A DNA stretch of 22,438 nucleotides from DAOTYH01 sp034435015 (GTDB lineage: Bacteria > Chloroflexota > Anaerolineae > Aggregatilineales > UBA3940). The DNA lies in the NCBI GenBank assembly GCA_034435015.1, contig DAOTYH010000070.1:1-22438 (forward strand), read 5' to 3'. The notes beneath the pieces were generated by a model that saw only the letters and a list, made by a program, of their open reading frames with translations, searched no databases and was not told the origin of the DNA. Of the stretch, positions 1-6,996 are shown in pieces (position 1 is the stretch's first letter; every line of letters begins with the position of its first letter). Both the position numbers and the translations under genes were made by a program.

Positions 1-364
1 GGGTAGGGGTGGGGGGCGGGGCAGGCGGCACACTATGAACAGGCAGATATTCGACCTCATCCGGGCTGGCGGGGTGAAAGCCCTGTCGCTGGGCTTCGGC
101 CATCAGGCGGGGAACGGATCGCAGGGCCGCGATTTCGGCGCGGAGCTGGGCGTTTTGTTGCTCCAGAATCTGCCGCTGTGATTCAAGCGCCTGCAAGCGG
201 CGTCCGGCGGCGGCGGTCCGGCTGGCCTGAGCCAGATACAGCGCCCCGATCACGGCTACGATCACCACAACCGCCAGTGCCAGCGAGGTATTCTGGGTCT
301 GGGTGCGCCATGGCGCCTGCCGAAAGGTTTGTTGAAGCCAGTTCCTGTTTGGGTTAGGGGCCAT
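1..364 (-). CDS. ftsL: FtsL-like septum/division protein, partial (C-terminus runs off the left edge)
   Basis: Read on the minus strand from ATG at 364-362, this gives 121 residues and stays open at the window edge. Residues 1-24 are polar and basic (cytoplasmic). Residues about 25-45 form one membrane segment (SLALAVVVIVAVIGALYLA). Residues about 55-82 are Gln/Glu/Leu/Ala-rich and predict a coiled coil. The stretch RLMAEAQRQGFHPASPDEVE resembles the tail of FtsL/DivIC-type proteins, where an 'A.. lGm..p' pattern follows the coiled coil. The end is rich in Pro and Thr. FtsL is a bitopic scaffold of the divisome that recruits FtsB/DivIC and FtsW-FtsI. GGAGG lies about 10 nt before the ATG. It diverges from the rest of the cell-wall cluster, so ftsI would be expected just outside the window. 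Family placement rests on architecture and context, not strong identity; a DivIC/FtsB-like protein is the alternative. Confidence 0.7.
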   Translation of the reverse strand, partial: MAPNPNRNWLQQTFRQAPWRTQTQNTSLALAVVVIVAVIGALYLAQASRTAAAGRRLQALESQRQILEQQNAQLRAEIAALRSVPRLMAEAQRQGFHPASPDEVEYLPVHSVPPAPPPTPT

Positions 365-464
365 TTCCTGTCTGCCTCCGTTTATATGATACAACCAACC
401 TCACAGAAGCGCATGGGGGCGGCGGGGCGCGGCGGTATCCTTGCTATCCTGAATGGGGCACTTA

Positions 465-473
465 TGCTATAAC
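465..473 (+). promoter_or_regulatory. Extended -10 promoter candidate for the Cys-rich lipoprotein
   Basis: TGCTATAAC combines a TG extension with TATAAC (5 of 6 to TATAAT). No good -35 lies at 16-18 nt. A start near 480 would leave a leader of about 50 nt with an AAGGAG ribosome site before the ATG at 533. Confidence 0.4.
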
Positions 474-532
474 AAAAAAGGCGAGTTTGTTTGTCTGAGA
501 TGGTATCGTGTCTTAGTAAGGAGAGGGAAGGA

Positions 533-1570
533 ATGTTAGCGTTTAATCGTCGCCTGTGGTTGCCGCTGGCAGGGCTGGCGTTGGCAGTGCTTGCCTGTGC
601 CCTTCCAATTGGGGCCGGGTCTGCCCCATCTGCTCTGACGGTTACCATTCAATCGCCCGCCGACGGGGCCTCTCTGCCTGTCAACGTGCCGGTGACGGTC
701 TCCTCGGTGGCCAGTGACCCCGGCGGGCCGGGTGTGGCCCGTGTCGAGTTGCGTATCAACGGCCAGCCTGTGGACGAAAGCGAGTCGCCCGGCGGCCCGC
801 AGGCTGCCTTTAGTGCCGCGCAAGTGTGGACTCCTACCGCTGAGGGGGAGACTACTATTATGGTCATTGCCTATCGGGAAGACGGCACGGCCAGCCCGCC
901 GGCTGTCATCACCGTGACGGTGGTCGGCATGACGACAACCGTTGCCCCTGCCTCGTCAACTGAGGCGACGGCAACTCCCGCCTACGTGCAGGGACGGGTG
1001 GATATTCTGGCCAACATCCGCTCCGGGCCGGGGCCGTTATGCCCGATCATCGGTGAAGCGCCAGAGGGCGCGATCATCAACTTGATGGAGTACAGCCGGG
1101 ATAAACTGTGGTATGAGACAGATTATCTTGGCCCGGACGAGATCGGCTGGATTTACATTGAGCCTGTGACTCCGCTGGGCGATACCAGCCTGATACCGGT
1201 CAGCAACAAGACAGGGTGTGCCGGTTGCGGTGACGGCAGTTGCGGCGCGGATGAGAACTGCCAGATTTGCCCGCAGGACTGCGGCCAATGCTGTGGAAAC
1301 GGCGCGTGCGATTTCGGCGAGACATGTGCCACCTGCCCCGGCGATTGCGGCTCTTGTTGCGGCAACGGGGCCTGTGATTACGGCGAGACATGCTCGACCT
1401 GCCCCAACGACTGCGGGTCTTGTTGCGGCAACCGAGTATGCGACGCGGGCGAGACATGTTCGACCTGCCCAAGGGACTGCGGCCCATGCCTGTACTGCGG
1501 CGACCGAATTTGCAGTCCTTCCATTGGTGAGAACTGTTACACCTGCTCTATTGACTGCGGGCCGTGCTAG
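533..1570 (+). CDS. Secreted lipoprotein: Ig-like domain, bacterial SH3 domain, five Cys-rich repeats
   Basis: 345 residues from ATG 533. This start is preferred to the in-frame ATG at 491 because AAGGAGAGGGAAGGA precedes it and the protein then begins directly with a signal peptide. Residues 1-22 form a lipoprotein-type signal ending ALAVLAC, with Cys22 as probable lipidation site. Residues about 35-130 look like a bacterial Ig-like domain (TIQSPADGASLP... to VITVTVVG). Residues about 150-215 look like an SH3b domain (ANIRSGPG... GWIYIEPV). The C-terminus holds five units of the form CGnG.CD.GETC.TCP.DCG.C, four of them exactly 22 residues long. These proteins are probably on the outside of the cytoplasmic membrane; SH3b domains often bind cell-wall material. 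Its place between ftsL and murF is unusual. Function is unknown; binding of wall polymer or a disulfide-rich stalk is inference. Confidence 0.85.
   Translation: MLAFNRRLWLPLAGLALAVLACALPIGAGSAPSALTVTIQSPADGASLPVNVPVTVSSVASDPGGPGVARVELRINGQPVDESESPGGPQAAFSAAQVWTPTAEGETTIMVIAYREDGTASPPAVITVTVVGMTTTVAPASSTEATATPAYVQGRVDILANIRSGPGPLCPIIGEAPEGAIINLMEYSRDKLWYETDYLGPDEIGWIYIEPVTPLGDTSLIPVSNKTGCAGCGDGSCGADENCQICPQDCGQCCGNGACDFGETCATCPGDCGSCCGNGACDYGETCSTCPNDCGSCCGNRVCDAGETCSTCPRDCGPCLYCGDRICSPSIGENCYTCSIDCGPC
1226..1567 (+). repeat. Tandem 66-bp coding repeat (Cys-rich 22-residue unit, five copies)
   Basis: Units begin at 1226, 1292, 1358 and 1424 with an exact 66-bp period. A fifth, longer unit (24 codons) runs from 1496 after a two-codon spacer. 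The consensus keeps six Cys per unit (CGNGxCDxGETCxTCPxDCGxC). Units 2-4 are the most alike at DNA level, consistent with recent duplication. The repeats stay in frame. Confidence 0.9.
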
Positions 1571-1617
1571 GGCAGGCGGTCAGCCTGAACCTGTCTTTTG
1601 TCAGTTAATAGGTGCGT

Positions 1618-1646
1618 GTCAGGGGCGCACGGCCTGCGCCCCTGAC
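1618..1646. terminator. Perfect 12-bp hairpin between the lipoprotein gene and murF
   Basis: GTCAGGGGCGCA pairs exactly with TGCGCCCCTGAC around the loop CGGCC, 48 nt after the lipoprotein stop. No strong T-run follows (CTGTCTTGTC). It is a plausible but imperfect terminator separating the lipoprotein from the murF operon. Confidence 0.5.
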
Positions 1647-1707
1647 CTGTCTTGTCGGGCGTTCTTCTGCCCAGATTTCAGCCACAGCAGTCACGGTACT
1701 TCTAGGT

Positions 1708-1713
1708 TATAAT
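1708..1713 (+). promoter_or_regulatory. -10 box candidate for the murF operon
   Basis: A perfect TATAAT sits 48 nt before the murF ATG. No recognisable -35 lies at the standard spacing, so activity may need an activator or an alternative sigma factor contact. Confidence 0.4.
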
Positions 1714-1760
1714 GCACATCACAGATACCCTTATTTAAGGATAAGAGCCGTAGCCGGTCT

Positions 1761-3209
1761 ATGTCTCTCACACTAGAATTCCTCATTCAGGCACTCTGCC
1801 CGCAAGGATGGGACGGCCAAACAGGCGGGATTCATCCTATTCGTGAGGCCGTGATCGACTCGCGCCGGGCTGGGCCGGGGGCGCTCTTCGTGGCGCTGGC
1901 AGGCGAAAAGACAGACGGCCATGATTACGTGCGGCAGGCCATCGAGAACGGGGCACTGGCCGCGCTGGTCGAGCGCGAGGTAGATGTTCCCTGTGCGGTG
2001 ATCGATCTGCGCCCCTGCGGGGAAGGGAGGCGCGGGGATGTGTCCCTCCAGACGCCGGTTGTCCTGCGCGTCGAGAATACCCTGCCGGCCTTGCAGGAAG
2101 CCGCCCGTGCATGGATGCAGTCTCTCCGTACGCGCGTTATCGGGATCACCGGCAGTGTCGGCAAGACGACGACCAAAGAGCTGATCGCAGATGTGCTTTC
2201 ACGCCAATATCAGACTCTGCGCAGTGAGGGCAACTACAACAACGAGATCGGCCTGCCGCTGTCGGTCCTGCGGCTGACCGAAGCCCATCAGCGGGCTGTG
2301 CTGGAGATGGGCTTCTATGTCCCCGGCGAGATCGCCTTTCTGTGCGGCATTGCCCCGCCGAAGGTAGGCGTGGTGACCCTGATCGCGCCGGTCCATCTGG
2401 AGCGGGCGGGCACTATGGAGGCCATCATTCAGGGCAAAGGAGAGCTGGTCGAGGCACTGCCGCCGGATGGTGTGGCCGTGCTGAACCATGATGACCCCCG
2501 CGTGATGAGTATGACAGCCCGCACGCGGGCACGGGTGCTTACCTTTGGCCTGACCCCCTCTGCCGATGTATGGGCCGATCAGGTTGAGGGGCTGGGGCTG
2601 GAGGGTGTCCGCTTCTGCCTGCATCATGAGGGGGACAGCTTCCGGGTCAGACTGCCTTTGCTGGGGCGGCACAGCGTCCAGCCTGCGCTGGCGGCGGCGG
2701 CAGTCGGGCTGGTCGAGGGCATGAACTGGCATTCCATCATCGAAGGGCTGGAGACCAGCCGGTCACAGCTTCGGCTGGTGGCTGTGCCGGGGCCGCGCGG
2801 CTCGCTGATTCTGGATGATACCTACAACGCCAGCCCGCCGTCTACCCTTGCCGCGCTGAACCTGCTCGGCGACCTGAAGCAGAAGCGGCGGGTTGCTGTG
2901 CTGGGTGATATGCTCGAACTGGGCAGTTACGAGGAAGAAGGCCACCGGCAGGTCGGCAGGCAGGCCGCCGCCGTGGCTGATCTGCTGATCACTGTAGGCG
3001 AGCGTGGTAAGATCATCGCCCGTGAAGCGCTGACAGCCGGTATGCCGGCCAGCGCCGTCAAGGCACTGGATACGGCTGAGGAGGCCGCCGCCTTCCTGCT
3101 GGAGGAGCTTGGGGAGGGCGATACGGCCCTGATCAAAGGCTCGCGGGCTGTCCACATGGAGCGCATTGTCAGCCTGCTGGGCGAAGAGACCAAGAGCGGG
3201 CAGGGGTAG
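1761..3209 (+). CDS. murF: UDP-N-acetylmuramoyl-tripeptide--D-alanyl-D-alanine ligase (MurF)
   Basis: 482 residues. MurF adds D-Ala-D-Ala to the UDP-MurNAc tripeptide in the cytoplasm using ATP. Visible features: N-terminal Mur domain (DSRRAGPGALFVALAGEKTD, residues 33-52), P-loop GITGSVGKTTT (128-138), the NYNNEIGLPLSVL motif (158-170) typical of MurF, the Lys226 region GTMEAIIQGKGE expected to be carbamylated, the NHDDPRV motif (242-248), LDDTYNASP near 351, and LGDMLELG with the C-terminal KGSRAVHMERIV. Length is normal for the family. A polar insert at about 86-98 (CGEGRRGDVSLQT) lies in the N-terminal domain. The ribosome site is weak: AAGGAT lies about 20 nt upstream. It starts the run murF-mraY-murD-ftsW-murG, with 42 nt to mraY. 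Confidence 0.97.
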   Translation: MSLTLEFLIQALCPQGWDGQTGGIHPIREAVIDSRRAGPGALFVALAGEKTDGHDYVRQAIENGALAALVEREVDVPCAVIDLRPCGEGRRGDVSLQTPVVLRVENTLPALQEAARAWMQSLRTRVIGITGSVGKTTTKELIADVLSRQYQTLRSEGNYNNEIGLPLSVLRLTEAHQRAVLEMGFYVPGEIAFLCGIAPPKVGVVTLIAPVHLERAGTMEAIIQGKGELVEALPPDGVAVLNHDDPRVMSMTARTRARVLTFGLTPSADVWADQVEGLGLEGVRFCLHHEGDSFRVRLPLLGRHSVQPALAAAAVGLVEGMNWHSIIEGLETSRSQLRLVAVPGPRGSLILDDTYNASPPSTLAALNLLGDLKQKRRVAVLGDMLELGSYEEEGHRQVGRQAAAVADLLITVGERGKIIAREALTAGMPASAVKALDTAEEAAAFLLEELGEGDTALIKGSRAVHMERIVSLLGEETKSGQG

Positions 3210-3251
3210 GCAGGAACAGAGGCGTCCCTTTCCCTGCCGGAGGCCGATGGC

Positions 3252-4262
3252 ATGAGAGAATCTGCGTTTGCGCTGGCGGTGGGAGGATTCACCTTCCTGA
3301 TCACCGTCATCTGGGGCGACCCGTTCATCACGATCCTGCGCCGGCTGGGGGCCGGCAAGCAGGTGCGTGCCGAGATTGCCGATGTCCACAATGCCAAGAT
3401 CGGGACGCCCACCATGGGCGGCCTGCTGATTGTGATCCCTGTCCTGATTGTCACCGTGGGCCTGAATGTGGTCAACTTTATTGTCCCTAACCTGACGGGC
3501 CGCTCGATTCTCGTCCCGCTGGCTGTGCTGGTCTATTACGGCGGGCTGGGCGCGCTCGACGACTGGGAAGGGATCAAAGGCACACGGGCGGTCGGCGAGG
3601 GGCTGTCGGCGCGGCTCAAGTTTGCCGCTCAGGTTGTCGGTGCGCTTGGGACAGCGTTGGTGTTGATGTATGGGCTGGACATCCACTCGGTGGCCATCCC
3701 CGGTGTGGCGTTCAAGTTTGATCTGGGCCTGTTATATCTGCCGATTGCGGTGTTTGTGATCGTCGGCTTCTCCAACGCCGTCAACCTGACCGACGGACTG
3801 GACGGGCTGGCCGGCATTATTGCCGCCAGCATCTTTGCCGCTTATGGTGTCGTTGCCCTGTTGCAAGGGCAGGTCTATCTGATGCAGTTCTGCTTCACGA
3901 TGGTGGGGGCCTGTTTTGCCTTCCTATGGTTCAATGCCCATCCAGCCCAGCTCTTCATGGGCGACACAGGCTCGCTGGCGCTGGGGGCGTGCATCGGCAC
4001 GGTGGCGCTGATGACCGGTCAGTGGCTTTTACTGCCGTTGATCGCCGTGATACCGGTGGCAGAGACGTTCTCTGTTATGATCCAGGTGCTGTACTTTCAG
4101 ACCACCAAGCGGCTGTATGGCGAGGGCAGGCGCATTTTTAAACGGACGCCCCTGCACCATCACTTTGAACTGAAGGGCTGGAGCGAGATGCAGATTGTGC
4201 AACGCTTCTGGCTGGTGGAGATTCTGGCCAGCATCGTCGGTGTGGCACTGGCGTTGCTGTAA
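3252..4262 (+). CDS. mraY: Phospho-MurNAc-pentapeptide transferase (MraY)
   Basis: 336 residues with about ten membrane segments. MraY transfers phospho-MurNAc-pentapeptide from UDP to undecaprenyl phosphate, making lipid I at the inner face of the membrane. Family motifs seen: GTPTMGG (51-57), the Asp pair at 103-104 followed by GLSARLKFAAQ, NLTDGLDGLAG (178-188), FMGDTGSLALG (235-245) with the catalytic-region Asp, and the cytoplasmic KRTPLHHHFE loop (297-306). GGAGG ends 8 nt before ATG 3252; an ATG five bases earlier is out of frame. Length is slightly below the common 350-360 residues because the N-terminus is short. Followed by murD after 27 nt. Confidence 0.97.
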   Translation: MRESAFALAVGGFTFLITVIWGDPFITILRRLGAGKQVRAEIADVHNAKIGTPTMGGLLIVIPVLIVTVGLNVVNFIVPNLTGRSILVPLAVLVYYGGLGALDDWEGIKGTRAVGEGLSARLKFAAQVVGALGTALVLMYGLDIHSVAIPGVAFKFDLGLLYLPIAVFVIVGFSNAVNLTDGLDGLAGIIAASIFAAYGVVALLQGQVYLMQFCFTMVGACFAFLWFNAHPAQLFMGDTGSLALGACIGTVALMTGQWLLLPLIAVIPVAETFSVMIQVLYFQTTKRLYGEGRRIFKRTPLHHHFELKGWSEMQIVQRFWLVEILASIVGVALALL

Positions 4263-4289
4263 TCCCCGCGGCATGACTTAAGGAGAGTT

Positions 4290-5669
4290 ATGTCTGATCC
4301 CCTTACCGGTAAGAATGTGGTCATTCTGGGGCTGGCACGGCAAGGTACGGCACTGGCCCGCTGGCTGTGCAGTATTGGCGCGAAGGTCACCGTCAGCGAT
4401 CAGCGCACTGCTGACCGGCTGGCCGGCCCGCTGGCTGAATTGCAGGATTTGCCTATTACCTACGTGCTGGGTGAGCATCCCGTCACCCTGTTGACGCAGG
4501 CCGATCTGGTCTGCCTGTCGGGGGGAGTGCCGCCTGATGCGCCCATCGTGCAGGAAGCAATTCGACGGCGCATCCCGATCAGCAATGACGCCCAGCTTTT
4601 TCTGGAACGTTGTCCCTGCCATGTGATCGGCATCACCGGCTCGGCGGGCAAGACAACGACAACTGCCCTGACCGGCGCGATGTGCGAAGCGGCGGGGATG
4701 ATCCCGTGGGTAGGCGGCAACATCGGCAACCCCCTGATCGCTGATCTGCCCCACATGCGCCCGACCGACATCGCCGTCATGGAGCTGTCGAGCTTCCAGC
4801 TAGAGATCATGACGGCCAGCCCGCATGTGGCCGCCATTTTAAACATCACGCCCAACCACCTCGACCGTCACAAAACAATGGAGGCCTACATCGAGGCCAA
4901 AGCCCATATCCTTGACAACCAGTTAGTCGGCGATGTGGCTGTGCTGGGGCGTGATGATCCGAATGCCTATGCACTGGCGGCGCGGGTTCAGGCGGAACTG
5001 GCGCTGTTCAGCGGGCTGGTGCCGGTAGATGTGGGGGCATGGCTGGTCGGTGATCGGGTGGTGTGCCGCCCGCGCTTTACCGTGCCGATGGAGAGCATCT
5101 GCTATGTGGATGAGATTCCCCTGCGCGGGGCGCACAATGTGCTCAACGTGCTGGCCGCCTGCGCTATTGCGGGGTCAGCCGGCGTGCCGCCGGAGGCCAT
5201 GCGTGAGGCGATCCTTCGGTTCAAACCGGTGGAACACCGCCTTGAGGTGGCAGGCGAGTGGCAGGGGCTGACGTTTATCAACGACTCAATTGCTACCGCG
5301 CCGGAGCGGGTCATCGCGGCGCTGAACGCTTACCCCGACCGGCCCATTGTGCTGTTGCTGGGCGGGCGGGACAAGAAGCTTCCGTGGGATGATCTGTTGC
5401 GGCTGGCTCTCAGGCGTTGCCGTGCTATTATAACGTTTGGCGAGGCCGGCCTGATGATCGCTGAGAAGGCCGCTGAACTGCGGGCGGCGATGGGGGCGGC
5501 TGTGCCGCTGGAACAGGTCAGCGACCTCGAACAGGCGGTCAGGCTGGCCGTCCGCTTTGGGGAAGAAGGCGACCTTGTTCTGCTGTCGCCGGGCTGTACC
5601 AGCTTTGATGCCTATGAGGATTTCGAGGCACGCGGGCGGCACTTCAGGGAGCTGGTGCGGAAGTTATGA
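4290..5669 (+). CDS. murD: UDP-N-acetylmuramoyl-L-alanine--D-glutamate ligase (MurD)
   Basis: 459 residues. MurD adds D-Glu to UDP-MurNAc-L-Ala in the cytoplasm. The N-terminal Rossmann-like domain starts with VVILGLARQGTALARWL (about 10-26). The P-loop GITGSAGKTTTT lies at about 113-124 and VMELSSFQLE follows. NITPNHLDRH is at about 184-193, and the Lys in YIEAKAHIL (near 203) matches the carbamylated Lys of Mur ligases. The C-terminal domain has LLLGGRDK and ends LLSPGCTSFDAYEDFEARG, a variant of the usual SPacaSfD.F..fe.RG signature. AAGGAG lies 8 nt before the ATG. Order and spacing place it in the cell-wall operon. Confidence 0.97.
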   Translation: MSDPLTGKNVVILGLARQGTALARWLCSIGAKVTVSDQRTADRLAGPLAELQDLPITYVLGEHPVTLLTQADLVCLSGGVPPDAPIVQEAIRRRIPISNDAQLFLERCPCHVIGITGSAGKTTTTALTGAMCEAAGMIPWVGGNIGNPLIADLPHMRPTDIAVMELSSFQLEIMTASPHVAAILNITPNHLDRHKTMEAYIEAKAHILDNQLVGDVAVLGRDDPNAYALAARVQAELALFSGLVPVDVGAWLVGDRVVCRPRFTVPMESICYVDEIPLRGAHNVLNVLAACAIAGSAGVPPEAMREAILRFKPVEHRLEVAGEWQGLTFINDSIATAPERVIAALNAYPDRPIVLLLGGRDKKLPWDDLLRLALRRCRAIITFGEAGLMIAEKAAELRAAMGAAVPLEQVSDLEQAVRLAVRFGEEGDLVLLSPGCTSFDAYEDFEARGRHFRELVRKL

Positions 5670-5718
5670 CCGCCGCCTGCTGGTTCGTGTAAGCGTATTT
5701 TGGGAATGAGGCTGACAG

Positions 5719-6996
5719 ATGGCTCTCTCGGCTGATACATCTTCTCCTCCCCATGAGGATATTGCTCCGCCGCCGTCCAAGTGGCTGGACTTTGACGTGT
5801 ACCTTGTGCTGGTTGTGGCGGCCTTGCTGGCTATCGGCCTGATGATGGTTTACAGCACGACCTTCGACTGGAGCTATCTGGAGTATGGCTCGCCGATCCG
5901 TATCTTCCTGAATCAGGTGCGTTCGTTTGCGGTAGGGCTGGCTGTTCTGATCATCGCGTGGCGCATGGACTACCGTATCCTGCGCAACCGCTGGGTGGCA
6001 ACCGGTATTATGGTTGCGGCGGTCATTGCGCTGGGAGTACTGCTGTTGCTCAATAACCGCAGTGTGCTGGGGGCACAGCGGTCGCTGTATCAGGGGTCGT
6101 TCCAGCCCGGTGAGGCGGCCAAGCTGGCGGTGATCATCTACTTCGGGGCATGGCTGGCTTCGCGCCGCGAACAGCTCCAATATATTGGTTACGGGTTGAT
6201 CCCGTTTATCCTGCTGGTCGGGCTGGTAGGCGGGCTGATCGTCCTGCAACCCGACCTGAGCACAGCGGCTATCATTGTGCTGACCGCCGGCACGATGTTC
6301 TTTGTGGCAGGGGCGAATATCATCCAGATTATGCTGATCGCCGCCGGGGCGGTCTTTGTCGGGTGGACGCTCAGTACGCAGTTCGGCTATGCCCGCGAGC
6401 GGCTGATAGCCCATATCAACGCCATGCAGGACCTGACGCAGGCAAGCTGGCATGTTCAGCAGGCCGTGATCGCCTTCACCGCGCCGGGGAGCCGCCCCGG
6501 AAGCCCCTTCAGCCCCAACTGGTTCGGGGTAGGGCTGGGGCAGAGCAGGCAGAAGTTCGGTTTTCTGCCCGCCGCTCACACCGACAGCATTTTTGCCATC
6601 ATTGGCGAGGAGCTGGGCCTGTTTGGCTGTCTGGTTGTGGTCACGCTGTTTGCGCTGTTTGTGTGGCGGGCCTTCAAGATCGCAGGCGAATCCCGCGATC
6701 CGTTTGGTTCGATTCTGGCGGCGGGCATTGCCTCGTGGATTGCCTATGAGGCCATGCTCAATATCGCTGTCATGACAGCCGTACTGCCCTTTACGGGGGT
6801 CCCGCTTCCGTTCATCAGCTACGGAGGGTCCAATCTGGTGGTGGTCATGACGGGCGTCGGGCTGTTGATGAGCATCTCACGGCGGTGGCCCTTGAGGATC
6901 GAGGAAAGGCGGGAGAGCAGTGCGGATTATGATTTCGGGCGGGGGAACCGGCGGCGGCGTATATCCCGCGTTAGCCGTAGCCGCGGCGCTGAATGA
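5719..6996 (+). CDS. ftsW: SEDS family peptidoglycan glycosyltransferase FtsW
   Basis: 425 residues, about ten membrane segments. FtsW polymerises lipid II during septation together with a class B PBP. SEDS motifs seen: QPDLSTA (177-183), FGVGLGQSRQKFGFLPAAHTDSIFAIIGEELG (about 269-300) in the large outer loop with Asp289 as the expected catalytic-region Asp, and FTGVPLPFISYGGSNL (358-373). The common LPE before this Asp is LPA here, and Phe after it is Ser. The tail (after about 388) is cytoplasmic and strongly basic (RGNRRRRISRVSRSRG). Its last 77 nt overlap murG in another frame. GAGG lies 7 nt before ATG 5719. FtsW rather than RodA is chosen from position between murD and murG. Confidence 0.94.
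   Translation: MALSADTSSPPHEDIAPPPSKWLDFDVYLVLVVAALLAIGLMMVYSTTFDWSYLEYGSPIRIFLNQVRSFAVGLAVLIIAWRMDYRILRNRWVATGIMVAAVIALGVLLLLNNRSVLGAQRSLYQGSFQPGEAAKLAVIIYFGAWLASRREQLQYIGYGLIPFILLVGLVGGLIVLQPDLSTAAIIVLTAGTMFFVAGANIIQIMLIAAGAVFVGWTLSTQFGYARERLIAHINAMQDLTQASWHVQQAVIAFTAPGSRPGSPFSPNWFGVGLGQSRQKFGFLPAAHTDSIFAIIGEELGLFGCLVVVTLFALFVWRAFKIAGESRDPFGSILAAGIASWIAYEAMLNIAVMTAVLPFTGVPLPFISYGGSNLVVVMTGVGLLMSISRRWPLRIEERRESSADYDFGRGNRRRRISRVSRSRGAE

Noticed and set aside
1226..1567. Regular 66-bp repeats as a possible CRISPR array
   Set aside because: The repeats are contiguous and coding, with a conserved Cys pattern, and no spacers are present.
2763..3686. Minus-strand open frame (307 codons) across murF and mraY
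   Set aside because: Spans two well supported genes and their junction; low-complexity polar translation.
5644..6579. Minus-strand open frame (311 codons) opposite ftsW
   Set aside because: Polar, Gln/His/Arg-rich translation typical of an antisense shadow; ftsW motifs are on the plus strand.
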